From NCBI GenBank assembly GCA_005765155.1, contig VCCP01000002.1, positions 5,456,001 to 5,520,000 on the forward strand: a DNA stretch of 64,000 nucleotides, given 5' to 3'. The notes beneath the pieces are model-generated. The model was not told where the DNA came from, ran no database searches, and was given only the letters and a program-made list of their open reading frames with translations. Positions 49,473 to 59,091 of this stretch are shown one piece after another; within the stretch, counting starts at the first letter, position 1; each line of letters starts with the position of its first letter. A program made the translations under genes and the position numbers. This DNA comes from Zelopaecilomyces penicillatus (taxonomy: Eukaryota; Ascomycota; Sordariomycetes; Hypocreales; Pseudodiploosporaceae).

Positions 49473-51152
49473 CTATCCACAACGTACAGACCGCATCCCT
49501 CGCTCTGAGTCCCAAATAATTAAAGGATCTAATAAACTATCCATTCTCCATTTATGTGCCTTTTTTGCGGCTTCAAAAAACACGTGTTTGGTATAGTTCT
49601 GTTCCTTTTTATTCGCTACCTCCACAACCTTCCTTGCCTTATCAATCTCATTAACCTCTTTTTACAGCACCATTTGATACCCGTCAGCTATATTAATAAT
49701 ACCGCCTGATTTTAGAGTCTTATTCCTTAAGGCATAGTGTTACAAAGAAACCAATTCAGCCTTTTTAGTATGGTAAAGATCCCTTTTCATTTAAACCAAC
49801 TCCATAGCAGTAATAAGCAATCCCTGAATAAAGTATAATAAATTATAATTAAATTCTAGATTAAATGTATTATCTTTGTGAAGAATATTATCAAGCTTGT
49901 TGGCAACTTTATTTATTTACTATAGTATTATTAGGGTCTTAAAGTCAGAAGAAGCAGCCTTATAGGGCTCTAGTAAAGGTGTTTTTACAGGCACTCTTTC
50001 TCTTAAGGTTTAGAGGATAAATTAGCTATTCAAGGATCAGATCCTTGTCTTTTTGAATATAGAGAGTATTATAGTATATTTAAAGGCCTTTTTTCGAACT
50101 TATTAGATATAACTAAGAAACTTAAGCTTAATAATATTTATAAGGCTATTATAGACTAATTGATCTAAAGCTTTATTATGATAATGCTTGTATAGCTGAA
50201 AGACTATAATATCAAGCGATTGAAGAAGATATATAAGATATAGAGGTATTGCAAAAGGAATAATATTTTACCACCAATAGAACTCAATGAATTCTATTAT
50301 ATGATAAGATCTAAAGCTATCTAGAATAAGTAGGTGATAGCTGCTAATTATAGATATATATTGATGGAAATGCTTGATCTAGGCAAGGCTGATCTTGTTA
50401 TTTGAATATCCTATTAGTAAAAGAGCTATAACTATAGTATCTTTAAGTTTAGATTGCTTATACTATTATAATATATATTTAATGCTATTAAGGATAAGGA
50501 AGATAGGAATAAACTTACTGCTAGTAGAGATGGCTTTAATTGCTATAGCAGCTTCTCTATTCTTAGGTATACTAAATAAATATATCCTTTTTCGCTTTAT
50601 AATAATAAATTAATCCTTTCTAATATTAATTTAAAAGCCAATCTTATCTATATTCTAGATATCTTTAAGAGGGATTCCAAAGCATTTTATAGTGTGTTTT
50701 AATTGTTTAAAATAATGAGTAACTCGAGGGATATCTTTAGAAGCTTGGTGGTTTGAATCAAGCTTTTTTTGAAGGCATTTAAAGTAGTTATAGTGCTGGA
50801 GAAAGCATATAGTTCAGGCCTTTCTAATAGTCTCTAGGGTTAAGGATAATGATATTAAAGATCACTCTTTTAAAATATGATTTGCTATGTTAGTAATAAA
50901 CTCTGGGTGTATTATAAAATTTGTATTATCTAGTCGATTAATATAATGATATAATGCAACTTCTTCTTCCTAGCTTAGCTTGGTATTTTATGCAGGATAT
51001 CCAATTCTTATACTAATACCTTGAGAATGGTATTATAGAGTTTTTCGTGAAATATTAAATTATCAAGCCACCATTGTGAATTTTAAGCCTGGGTTTTCTT
51101 CTATATATTGAAGAGCCTGTATGATACGTAATTCAGCTTCAGTTCCTGGCAT
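49473..51152 (-). pseudogene. Decayed Fot1/pogo transposase (DDE superfamily)
   Basis: Translating the minus strand and reading through stops gives a recognisable transposase of about 560 codons. It starts MPGTEAELRIIQALQYIEEN, the usual N-terminal helix-turn-helix region. The middle contains YHLLILDSFRSYHIIEF, where the Asp of LLILD is the second catalytic acid, and IIPFAIPLYLIY-QSLDI in place of the family pattern NIIPxxxPPHxTHxLQPLD. Further on come AFKYTIILSIFKKTRI and a better-preserved C-terminus ending WRMDSLLDPLIIWDSERGMR. Many TAA and TAG codons interrupt the frame, mostly from CAA, CAG or TGG by C-to-T or G-to-A changes. It cannot make an active protein. Confidence 0.9.
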
Positions 51153-51196
51153 TTTTATTATTGTTGAGGCTATAGAATTAATTGAAGAATAATGGT

Positions 51197-51299
51197 TGAA
51201 AAAGGTGGCCATGTTGCTGATGTGGCCACCTTGCTGATGAGCACCACCTTTGGTGGTGCGAGCATTTGCGAGACCCAAAAAAGTGGGGCGTGGCACGGT
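51197..51299 (-). repeat. Right terminal inverted repeat of the transposon
   Basis: The outer 69 bases (51231-51299) are the exact reverse complement of the left end. Inside them lies a duplicated unit of about 17 bp built on TTGCTGATGTGGCCACC, absent from the left end. The inner unit differs from the left copy by one CG-to-CA change. Confidence 0.93.
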
Positions 51300-51301
51300 T
51301 A

Positions 51302-52145
51302 CACTCCGGAACTATTAGGAACACATTGAAGTAACTACTTGTAAAGCAATTTTCCGCAATATACCAGCCTCAATATATCAAAGCGATGAGACCAATTACA
51401 GGCATCACAGCATACAACAACCACGTATCCCGCTGCCGAATTTCGTGACGGGTTTTATACTTGATACGTTATATAATCAACTCAAGCCACCCTAAAGTGA
51501 GAACTTCCTAGAACGGGCTTGCTTCGTCTCGTTCGGACCCCATTGGGATATGTAACACATGGCATATTTTATGTCACGTGTAGTGGTTTCAGATTCAACA
51601 TCACCTCATCAGGAACAATAGCCTACAGACTCTAATGTTTTATTAATGAGGCAGTGCATCAAAGCATTGGGGAAAAGCTTTTACGATTTGAAGTTTTTAC
51701 GCGGGTCATCCCAGAACTCAAAAGAATACGAATGGATGGGGTAGTTTGACAACGGGGGGGGGGGGGGGGGGGGGGGGGGCACTGCGTGGTACAGGCAGAA
51801 GCACTTTAAGAGACGCAAGAAATATGATGCCTGCTTTTGGATGCCAAAAACACATTGTCAAATGCAAACCCAAGGTCGAGTCCAGCCGCACAAAGTCCCT
51901 TGAATAGCTGATACTTCTGTCTAATCATTTCCCTTTCCTGCCAGCGGCCACGCTCGATGCTCCATTCTCAGTAGAAATCGGATATTCGCTAGATTGGAGA
52001 CGGAGCAACCCAGCACTCTGTTACCAACCCAAAAGCCATACCAATATCTGTGACGTAATGGCACGTATCCACTTCCCACAGTATCATCGCAAGAGTAGAA
52101 CAGGGTTTAACCAGCACTTGGTCGCCTCAACGTCCTTTGGTAAGA
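51302..52145. other. Spacer with a G26 run
   Basis: This lies between the transposon and the 3' end of the E2 gene. It contains 26 consecutive G at 51754-51779. No gene is seen. Confidence 0.6.
51754..51779 (+). repeat. Homopolymer of 26 G
   Basis: An unbroken run of 26 G follows GACAAC and precedes CACTGCG. Such runs form G-quadruplexes and are often miscounted in assemblies. Confidence 0.9.
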
Positions 52146-53170
52146 TTAGACGGCGTACTTGCGAGTCCACTCCCTAGCCGTAGCTTCGTATCGAGGCCGG
52201 TCGGTCTTGTAGACATGAGCAATCTCGGGCACAAGGGGGTCGTCCGGGTTGGGATCGGTAAGCATAGAACAAATAGATAGAAGGACTAGTCAAGGCAGAT
52301 TGGTCAGCAAGGCGAGGTCATTTTGCCACAAACCGGTAGATTAGGGAGAACCCACCTTTAGAAATTGTCAACGCTGGGCTCCACTGGTCACGCAGAATAT
52401 CGAGGCAAATGCTGCCGTTTGAGTTGATATTAGGGTGATAGATGCGAGTTGTGAAGTTGACCTTGGGAGGCTTGAACGGGTAGTCGGTGGGAAACTGAAT
52501 CTTTAGGAAGAATACACCGCCGGAATATGGTGAGTCACCCTGGAAAGTGCGTTAGCTATGTGTTTCTTTACTGATTCTGGTATGAAGAGCACTCGTCGAA
52601 ACAAGTATCCTAGCATATCAGACGGGGGTCGGTGATGGGAATGTTCGAGGCTGCGTTTACATACAGGACCCATAATAGTTGCTTGCCAGTGAAACTGTAG
52701 AAGGTGTTAGTTCATGTTCGCAACCAGATGTAGATAGTTATAGTCGCCAGCTGGATGTAATAATCTCATCCCGGAAAGCAGGCATTCTTGCAGGGAAGAA
52801 GGAGGGGTTCTTTCATACCAAATCTTCGCCCACAGGGCCAGCGGAGCAGGACGATGGCGGATCGCTTTAAACCCAATAAAAAGTCAGTATCCATGATTTA
52901 TTGATGACGAATATATCCTCCGCATGTTTGAGAACCCCATAGACCCTCAGAGGTCACTGCCGTGAGCGTCATGAGTCCTGGCTTTGTCGCCCAAAAAAAA
53001 AAAGACCCCCCGCTCAGCGTCAGCCCCACCCTCGCCATCGCTTCGGATTTTGGGGCGGTCCAAGGATCGAGGGGTTCTCTGCAGGTATAACGCAAGGTTT
53101 GAGGCAAAAGGGTAGGGGAGATTTACGTTCCGAGGTCCTTGAGCTCCTTGTTGATACGCTTGAGAGCCAT
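52146..53170 (-). CDS. ubc4: Ubiquitin-conjugating enzyme E2, Ubc4/Ubc5 (UBE2D) type
   Basis: Five exons, 53127..53170, 52819..52864, 52665..52694, 52356..52539 and 52146..52285, give exactly 147 residues, the length of the whole UBE2D family. The sequence MALKRINKELKDLGTDPPSS, the HPNINSNGSICLDIL active site with its catalytic Cys (residue 85), DQWSPALTISKVLLSICSML and the ending YEATAREWTRKYAV are nearly identical to Ubc4/5 and human UBE2D. It receives ubiquitin from E1 and works with many RING and HECT E3 ligases in turnover of short-lived and misfolded proteins. The third exon is only 30 nt (FHWQATIMGP). Introns are 262, 124, 125 and 70 nt, long for this window; introns in an abundant housekeeping gene often carry expression signals. 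Confidence 0.98.
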
Positions 53171-54321
53171 TGCGGTGATGTGTTTGGAGGGCGGAAGGGT
53201 ATTCGGAGAATGTGGTGCGAAAAGATCGCAGTCGCTGTCTGCAAAAGACTGATTGTTAGAGATGAGTTGAGTCCACCACTGGCTGGATGGAGGGGGAGGG
53301 AGAGCGGGGTGACGCACTGGCAACGAGTTGTCCCACGCAGACGTCAAAGACGATGCAGAAAAGTCGTCAAAGAATAGAAGGCGGGTTGGAAAAAATTAAT
53401 CCTGTAGTTGCAGGCACGAGGTCGTCTCTTCGAGACTGGTGAGGCTTTGGTCGTCGATGTGAAAGGTGCGTTTGGCAGACGGAGGAGGACGGAAGAAGGA
53501 TGTTACAGGGGGAGGGGATCAACCAGCACAGCCCAAGAGCGGCCAGCTGGCGGGTGGGCTCACAGCCAAGGGGCAGCCCGAAAAGTCAGGTTTTTCTCTG
53601 GCGCCCGACTTTTGGGCCACAAACATGGTTAAGCAGTTACTCGTGCACTAACACGGCCCCGCATGGCCAGCCAGCAGCGGACGATAAGCAGACTTGAACT
53701 GATCAACTGTGTTGCCATACCCTTCGCTCGCCTTCGATGGCGGCTAGGCAGAGAGCGCCCACCAGCACAGTGCTACTGCACCAACGCACCACCGCCAATG
53801 GCACTGGAGCGTGTGACCACAGTCACCTCATCGCCTCATTGTCTCATTGTCTCATTGCCACTTCGCATTACCACCCGTTGATAGAGGGGAGGGACTAGGC
53901 ACAGTAGCGGAGCAGCCAGGTTCATCGCATTTGCGTATGGGCCATCCTATTCACTGCTTTTATACTGTACACAGCACACGACCCGTCTGCTCTCGCAAGT
54001 CTCAAGACAGCCCTGGCCAGTGGCTGCCCACCGATGCAACCGCCGGTGCTCCATTATTCCCGGCCCCGGCCTACGAGGCACCAACTTATCCCGTTTTGCG
54101 TCCGTAGTCCGAACAGATTCAGCTCATCACGGTACACTACTACACTTATAGCTTAATATCATATGTCACTTTAAACCCTTTGGTTCTTTTTATCTTCTCT
54201 GTGGCTCGCACACATTCTCTGTATTGATGTATCAGATGTGGCTCGACTGCCTACTACATGTGTTACCAGAAGATTGACCTGCTGTACAATTCATACAAAA
54301 GCCCGCTTTTATATCCCGTTT
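53171..54321. other. Promoter region of the E2 gene
   Basis: This holds the promoter and leader of the Ubc4-like gene and the 3' flank of the glutaryl-CoA dehydrogenase gene. Repeated TCTCATTG units occur at about 53831-53860. Frames on both strands are short and without motifs. Confidence 0.5.
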
Positions 54322-55724
54322 CTAAACAAATGCCTGAACACCAGTGATAGCCCGTCCTAATATCAGACCTGTCTCTATGTCAGTCAACTGCTAATTGCTC
54401 ACACTCGGGGAACCCAAGACTTACTGTGAATATCGCTCTGTCCCTCATATGTCTGTGTGATGAACAGGTTTGCCACATGTCGGCCGATGTGGTACTCATC
54501 GCTCGCGGCGTTACCGCCAAAAATCTCTTGGAGAACACGAGCATTTCGCAGTGCAGTGTCACAGTTTTGCCTCTTGATCATGCTGATCATTTCTGGCGTG
54601 GCCTTGCCCTCATCCTTAAGCCTGCCTACCTGGATTGAGGCAAGAGTGCCAAACGCCGCATCAGTAGCGGCATCCGCCAGCTTCTTCTGGATCAGTTGAT
54701 ATCTTGCCAAAGGGTTACCCTTGAACTGCTTGCGCTCCAAAGAATAAGTTCTGGCACGCGCTATGCAGTCCTCGAGTGCTCCCATAACACCAAAGGCGAT
54801 GCCATATCTTGCACTGTTGAGGCAGCCGAAGGGCCCTCTCAAACCCTCCACATCGGGGAACATGTTAGCCTCGGGAACGGGACAATCATCCATCTGAATC
54901 ATGCCGGTGATAGAAGCCCTCAGCCCATTTTTGTCCTTAATGGAAGGTGTCTCCAAAGTGCCAGGTGGGCAGTCCTTTCGCTCAATCAAAAATCCCCTGA
55001 TCTTGCCTGTCTCCTGCAGTTTTGCCCACACCATCAACACCTCAGCAATGGGACTGTTGGTAATCCAAGTCTTGGCTCCGCTCAGGGAATAGTAGCCTTT
55101 CTTCGTAGGGTGGGGTTTCGCAATGCTTTCCATGCTCCCAGGGTCGCTCCCGTGATTTGGCTCGGTCAAACCAAAGCAACCAAGCAGCTTACCCTTGGCC
55201 ATCTCTGGCAGGAACCTTTGCTTCTGTTCCTCTGAGCCCCATTCGTTGATGCCGCCCATGACGAGGGATGACTGGACAGACATGCCAGATCTATAGCCAC
55301 TGTCTACACGCTCAACAGCTCGAGTAATTAGACCGCCTGCTACCGAAGAAACACCCGCGCAACCATAGCCGTCGATGTTGGCGCCGAGAAGACCGAGTTC
55401 GCCCATCTCCTGGAGAATCTTGGGATCATAGTTTTCGTCGCGGTAAGCCTCTAATAGTAATTGTCAGCCTTGACATTTTCACAAGCAAACATTCATACAT
55501 ATACAGAGCCATAACATACGCAGGACTCTGGGGGCCATGCGCTCCTGGCAATAACGCTCTGCGGTTTCACCAATGGCGAGCTCCTCGTCGGTCAGGAGGT
55601 TCTTGGAGGCCAGCGGGTCCTGCCAGTCAAAGACAGGGCCGCTTGTGGAAGCATAGCTTCGAGCAGCGATTGGCCGCAAGGGAGCATTTGTTCGGGCAAT
55701 TGCCCTAAAAGTATGCCTCAACAT
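54322..55724 (-). CDS. Glutaryl-CoA dehydrogenase, mitochondrial
   Basis: Exons 55520..55724, 54425..55450 and 54322..54368 give 425 residues; introns are 69 and 56 nt. The N-terminus MLRHTFRAIARTNAPLRPIA with RSYAS is a mitochondrial presequence. The acyl-CoA dehydrogenase fold follows: FDWQDPLASKNLLTDEE, GLLGANIDGYGCAGVS, LGCFGLTEPNHGSDPGSM (FAD-binding), KTWITNSPIAEVLMVWAK, and near the C-terminus TYEGQSDIHSLILGRAITG with the catalytic base Glu of the YEG motif. The pattern DGYGCAG and the TYEG position are those of glutaryl-CoA dehydrogenase, not the medium- or short-chain enzymes. It oxidises and decarboxylates glutaryl-CoA to crotonyl-CoA in lysine and tryptophan breakdown, with FAD and electron-transfer flavoprotein. 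The usual THDIH is QSDIH here. Confidence 0.95.
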
Positions 55725-57973
55725 GGTGATATTGGAGAAGTGAAGGGGAGAGAAAGAGCAGACCGACCAAGGGGAAGGGGATGTTGAAGAAGTTACGTTA
55801 TGTATATTAAGCCAGCCCTCGCCGAAGATGGACACCCTAGGCTGTTAATTAGTTCCAGCTTCCCCAGGTTACCCCCCGCCGCCGCTAGCCAGGCACTGAT
55901 CCGATGGAACCCGGCCGCCATTTCGGGAGTTGCGGCTAGTGGTTTTGGTCCGACACCGGGCGCGATCCGAGGTATTACTAGGAGGGCATATTATGTTACA
56001 AGTATTAATCTGGTCCAGATAATTACCTATCGGTTACCTAAAAGTATCCAAGTCCATTAGGGTATAGGTTTTTTGGTCTCAGTTTTTAGGGAGTAAGCCT
56101 CCAGGCTGAGCAATAGGTGGTAATTCTTAATTAATTGAAGAATGCATCATATTAATACCCAGGAAGTTTCTCTAGTAGTAGTGTGCGAACTACAAATACG
56201 GAGTTCACGATCCATCACGTTCTCCCCTGAGCACCACCTGCCCACCTTTACCCGTGCTTTGCTTTCTCGACCCGCTGACTCCGTTCATGAGCCTTAAGGC
56301 TGAGCCTGTCCAACTCTGCCGCTGCTAACATAATTCCTGCAATAGCCAACGAATCTGCACCCTCTCCAGCCGGCTGCCCAGGTTGCAGTAGAATTGTAGC
56401 ATCTGGGGGAGTATGGAGCTCGCGAGACTCTCGAGCCCTCCTCCTTCGCTCTCGTCCATCTTGTAATCTCGGTAGATGCATGAATCCCGCCGTGGAACTT
56501 GCAAAAGAGCGTGGCGATTCCCAGGGCCGTCTCCAACGGAAACGTACGGCAAGACGGTTGCGGAAACTCGGTGGGGTCAGCGGCTGAGATTGAGACCCGC
56601 GCCGGTTGCAGTTGTAATACCAGTCTTCAGGGCGGTACTCCAGAGCCTTACTCCGTTAGGTCAGCGAACGTTGATTTGACTTGTGGCCAAACCAGTTTTG
56701 TCTTTCAAAATCACAAGGTCTAGGGGACGGTGCAATGAGTGTTTGATGTTATTACCAAATGTTGTCTAAATGCTCGGTTCAGTTCTGGGCATGAGGCCAT
56801 GCAGTGGGCGATATGATCAGGCGAGTCGTTTCGAGCTGGACTGGTGTGTATGCATGAATTGTTCACAGATCTTGATCTTGACAGCCCATTCCTCATAAAG
56901 ACTAACCCTGGTAATGAGTATGAAGGCGTGGTTGTGTCTCCTCCAATTCTGGGACTTGGGCGACATTGGGAGAGTGCAATTAGACTTGGCGAGGGTTGGC
57001 TCTCATCAAGCCCAAGGTGGTATAAATCCATTGCAGAAAGGAATGGGAATAGAGAAGGACAGTTGTAGAAATCTTTGACAGTTCTATATGTCGCCCAGAC
57101 CCAAGGGGGACGTGGTGATGTCGTGAAGGTGCTTATGATGAACATACATGTAGATTTCACAACCCCGACTCTTGATCGATGGGGTCGATTATCCGGTGCA
57201 TGGAATCACAGGGTCTGCTTTGGCCGCACTTTCCCAACTACGTTAACTTCGGGTGCAACTTCCTTCCAAAATTACAATAGAGCATGGTATACTAGCGTTC
57301 CTCTTCATGTTGTCAACAAGCTGGTTTAATAAATGCTATAGCAATTACCTACCTAGCGGGCGATACTGTGTCATAAGTATCTACATATCAATGCAAACAT
57401 CATAAAGTGTTGCGCAATCAAAGTTAGTCGATGTGAAAGACCAACTTCCAACGCCTGTTCTTTTTTTGACCCAATACATTTCCTAACTATCTACCTAGAG
57501 TTCATCAGCAGACTCGACAAGGCTGCGACATCCAAAAATAGGTTGGTTTCATCCATCATGATCAAAGGAGTTTTCTCAAACATTACACATCCAAAAACAG
57601 AGGCACGCATGGCGAAAGCCTGTGCTTCTGAAAGACCAACATATAAAACAAGCACCTTCGGACATGGCGGGGAGCGCTGAATTGAAGCACTCCTGTCCCA
57701 TTCACTCAGATTCGAAAGAAAGGCCGTTAGAAAGACGCTTCATGTGCAGTATGTTTAGCAATGCCACAGTCGTAGACTAGTAGTGAGTGGTAAGCTTGTT
57801 GTTTCTCATCCGCTACCCGAGCTCAAGAGGGAAGGAAAGTAGACAGCATTTGTTGACAACTTTGTTACAAAGGCTTTGCCATCATGTTTTGGTTACCTGT
57901 AATCTTGAATGATCCTCTTTGAAGCAGCATAGCTCGTAGTTAGGCCTTAGTTTCCTTTATGGAGGCCAAAGGT
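55725..57973. other. Spacer of 2.2 kb with possible degraded coding remnants
   Basis: From 55980 to 56220 the DNA is AT-rich and looks decayed. At 56248-56552 overlapping minus-strand frames have basic, helix-like composition (such as GRERRRRARESRELHTPP), and another minus frame covers 56720-57160. None shows a complete start, stop and domain, and I could not splice them together. They may be relics of a transposon or gene. Confidence 0.35.
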
Positions 57974-59091
57974 TCATGCAGCGGCGTTTCTCATTTCATG
58001 ATATCGCTTTTCAGTCCAATCAAATACCATATCGTGCTTGAAACCTAGGGCTAGAAACGGGTTGCTGAAGAGCCTGCGAAGTTGGGCGTAATCAGGTTTT
58101 TCACCGAACTTCAGCGATCTAGCGTACTTTATGTACGTGACGAATTCAGAAGGCAGTCCTTTACAAAGCTCCTCGACCGGGGTATTCTCCTTCTTTTCTC
58201 TAATCATTGCCATCTTTTCGTCGGAGGTGGCAGCCTTGCAACCCTGCCAAGGCAGCGAACCACGACAAAGATAGATCAGCACATAACCGAGTGCCTCCAT
58301 GTCATCACCCCAAGAGTATTCTATTCATTTAGTAGTTAGCTTCCCTTGGACTTTCACAACTGAAACTATGACTGCATGTTAGTAGATACATACCTTGGCC
58401 TTTTTGAGAATTGATGCTGGCGTATCGAGTAGTGCCAGCAAAACTCAGGTTTTGTGCAGGTGGACCCGTGGGGTGGTGGTCAATGGCAAGGCCGAAGTCA
58501 ATTGAGTAAAGAATATTACCTTGCTTCCCACATCCCATAAGAAAATTGTCGGGCTTTAGGTCACGATGAACAATCCCTTTACTGTGGATGTATTTGAGTC
58601 GAGAAATGGCCTGGTCAGCTATCAGCAGCGTGGTCTTGAGAGAAAATCGTCGGCCACAGTAGTTGAGCAAGTCTTCAAGCGATGGGCCAAGAATTTCCTG
58701 AACTAGGACTTTGTATTCGCATTCTTCGCCATGCCATAAGACTTTGGGAAAGCCAGTGCCTGCAGCCAGCTTCTCGTAGAACATGGCCTCCTTCATGAGA
58801 GATTCGCCGTCTTCGTCACGAACATGCGTGAGCTTCATAGCGACCTGCTGATTTGATGCTAGGTGGGTTCCTGGACATGATTAGTTTTATTTGGTTGAGA
58901 GAGAAAGAGAGAAAGTTAAAGAATGAAAAAGAAAGGCATTTTAGTTACCAGCATAAACGAGACCGAAGCCCCCTTCGCCGATTTTGTAGTCGACGCGATA
59001 TTCATTATTGATGAGGATATCCTACCCGGAACATTAATTAGCAGGGCCCACGACTTGCTCGGAATACAAGTGCAGCAGTCTATACCTTCAT
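57974..59091 (-). CDS. Casein kinase 1 family protein kinase
   Basis: Exons 59086..59091, 58949..59021, 58394..58870 and 57974..58320 give 300 residues. The first coding exon is only six bases (Met-Lys); an in-frame stop 39 bp upstream of that ATG rules out a longer start, and the next intron has GTATAG/TAG ends with a CTAATTAA branch. The kinase domain fills the protein: glycine loop GEGGFGLVYAG, ATP-anchoring Lys in QQVAMKLTH, catalytic loop HRDLKPDNF, SIDFGLA, and TTRYASINSQKGQEYSWGDDMEALGYVLIYLCRGSLPWQG, the CK1 signature region. The usual KHIPYRE stretch before it is shortened and replaced by HHPTGPPAQNLSF. There is no C-terminal tail for localisation. It is more divergent than Hrr25 or Yck types, so substrate and location are unknown. 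Confidence 0.92.

Larger units (their letters stand above)
49377..51299 (-). mobile_element. Pogo/Fot1-type DNA transposon with inverted ends, RIP-decayed
   Basis: A 1923-bp element is bounded by inverted repeats and flanked on both sides by TA (49375-49376 and 51300-51301), the target duplication of the Tc1/mariner/pogo superfamily. Size, TA target and a single transposase frame fit Fot1. The interior is strongly AT-rich and full of TA dinucleotides and stops, as expected after repeat-induced point mutation, whereas the inverted ends remain GC-rich. It sits about 2.4 kb upstream of the noxB start and 0.85 kb past the Ubc4-like gene stop. Confidence 0.93.

Noticed and set aside
49311..49508. 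65-codon plus-strand frame
   Set aside because: It is produced by the left inverted repeat of the transposon; the real coding strand is minus.
56720..57160. Minus frame of 146 codons with His/Cys residues, suggestive of a retroelement fragment
   Set aside because: No recognisable reverse transcriptase or RNase H motif; too weak to name.
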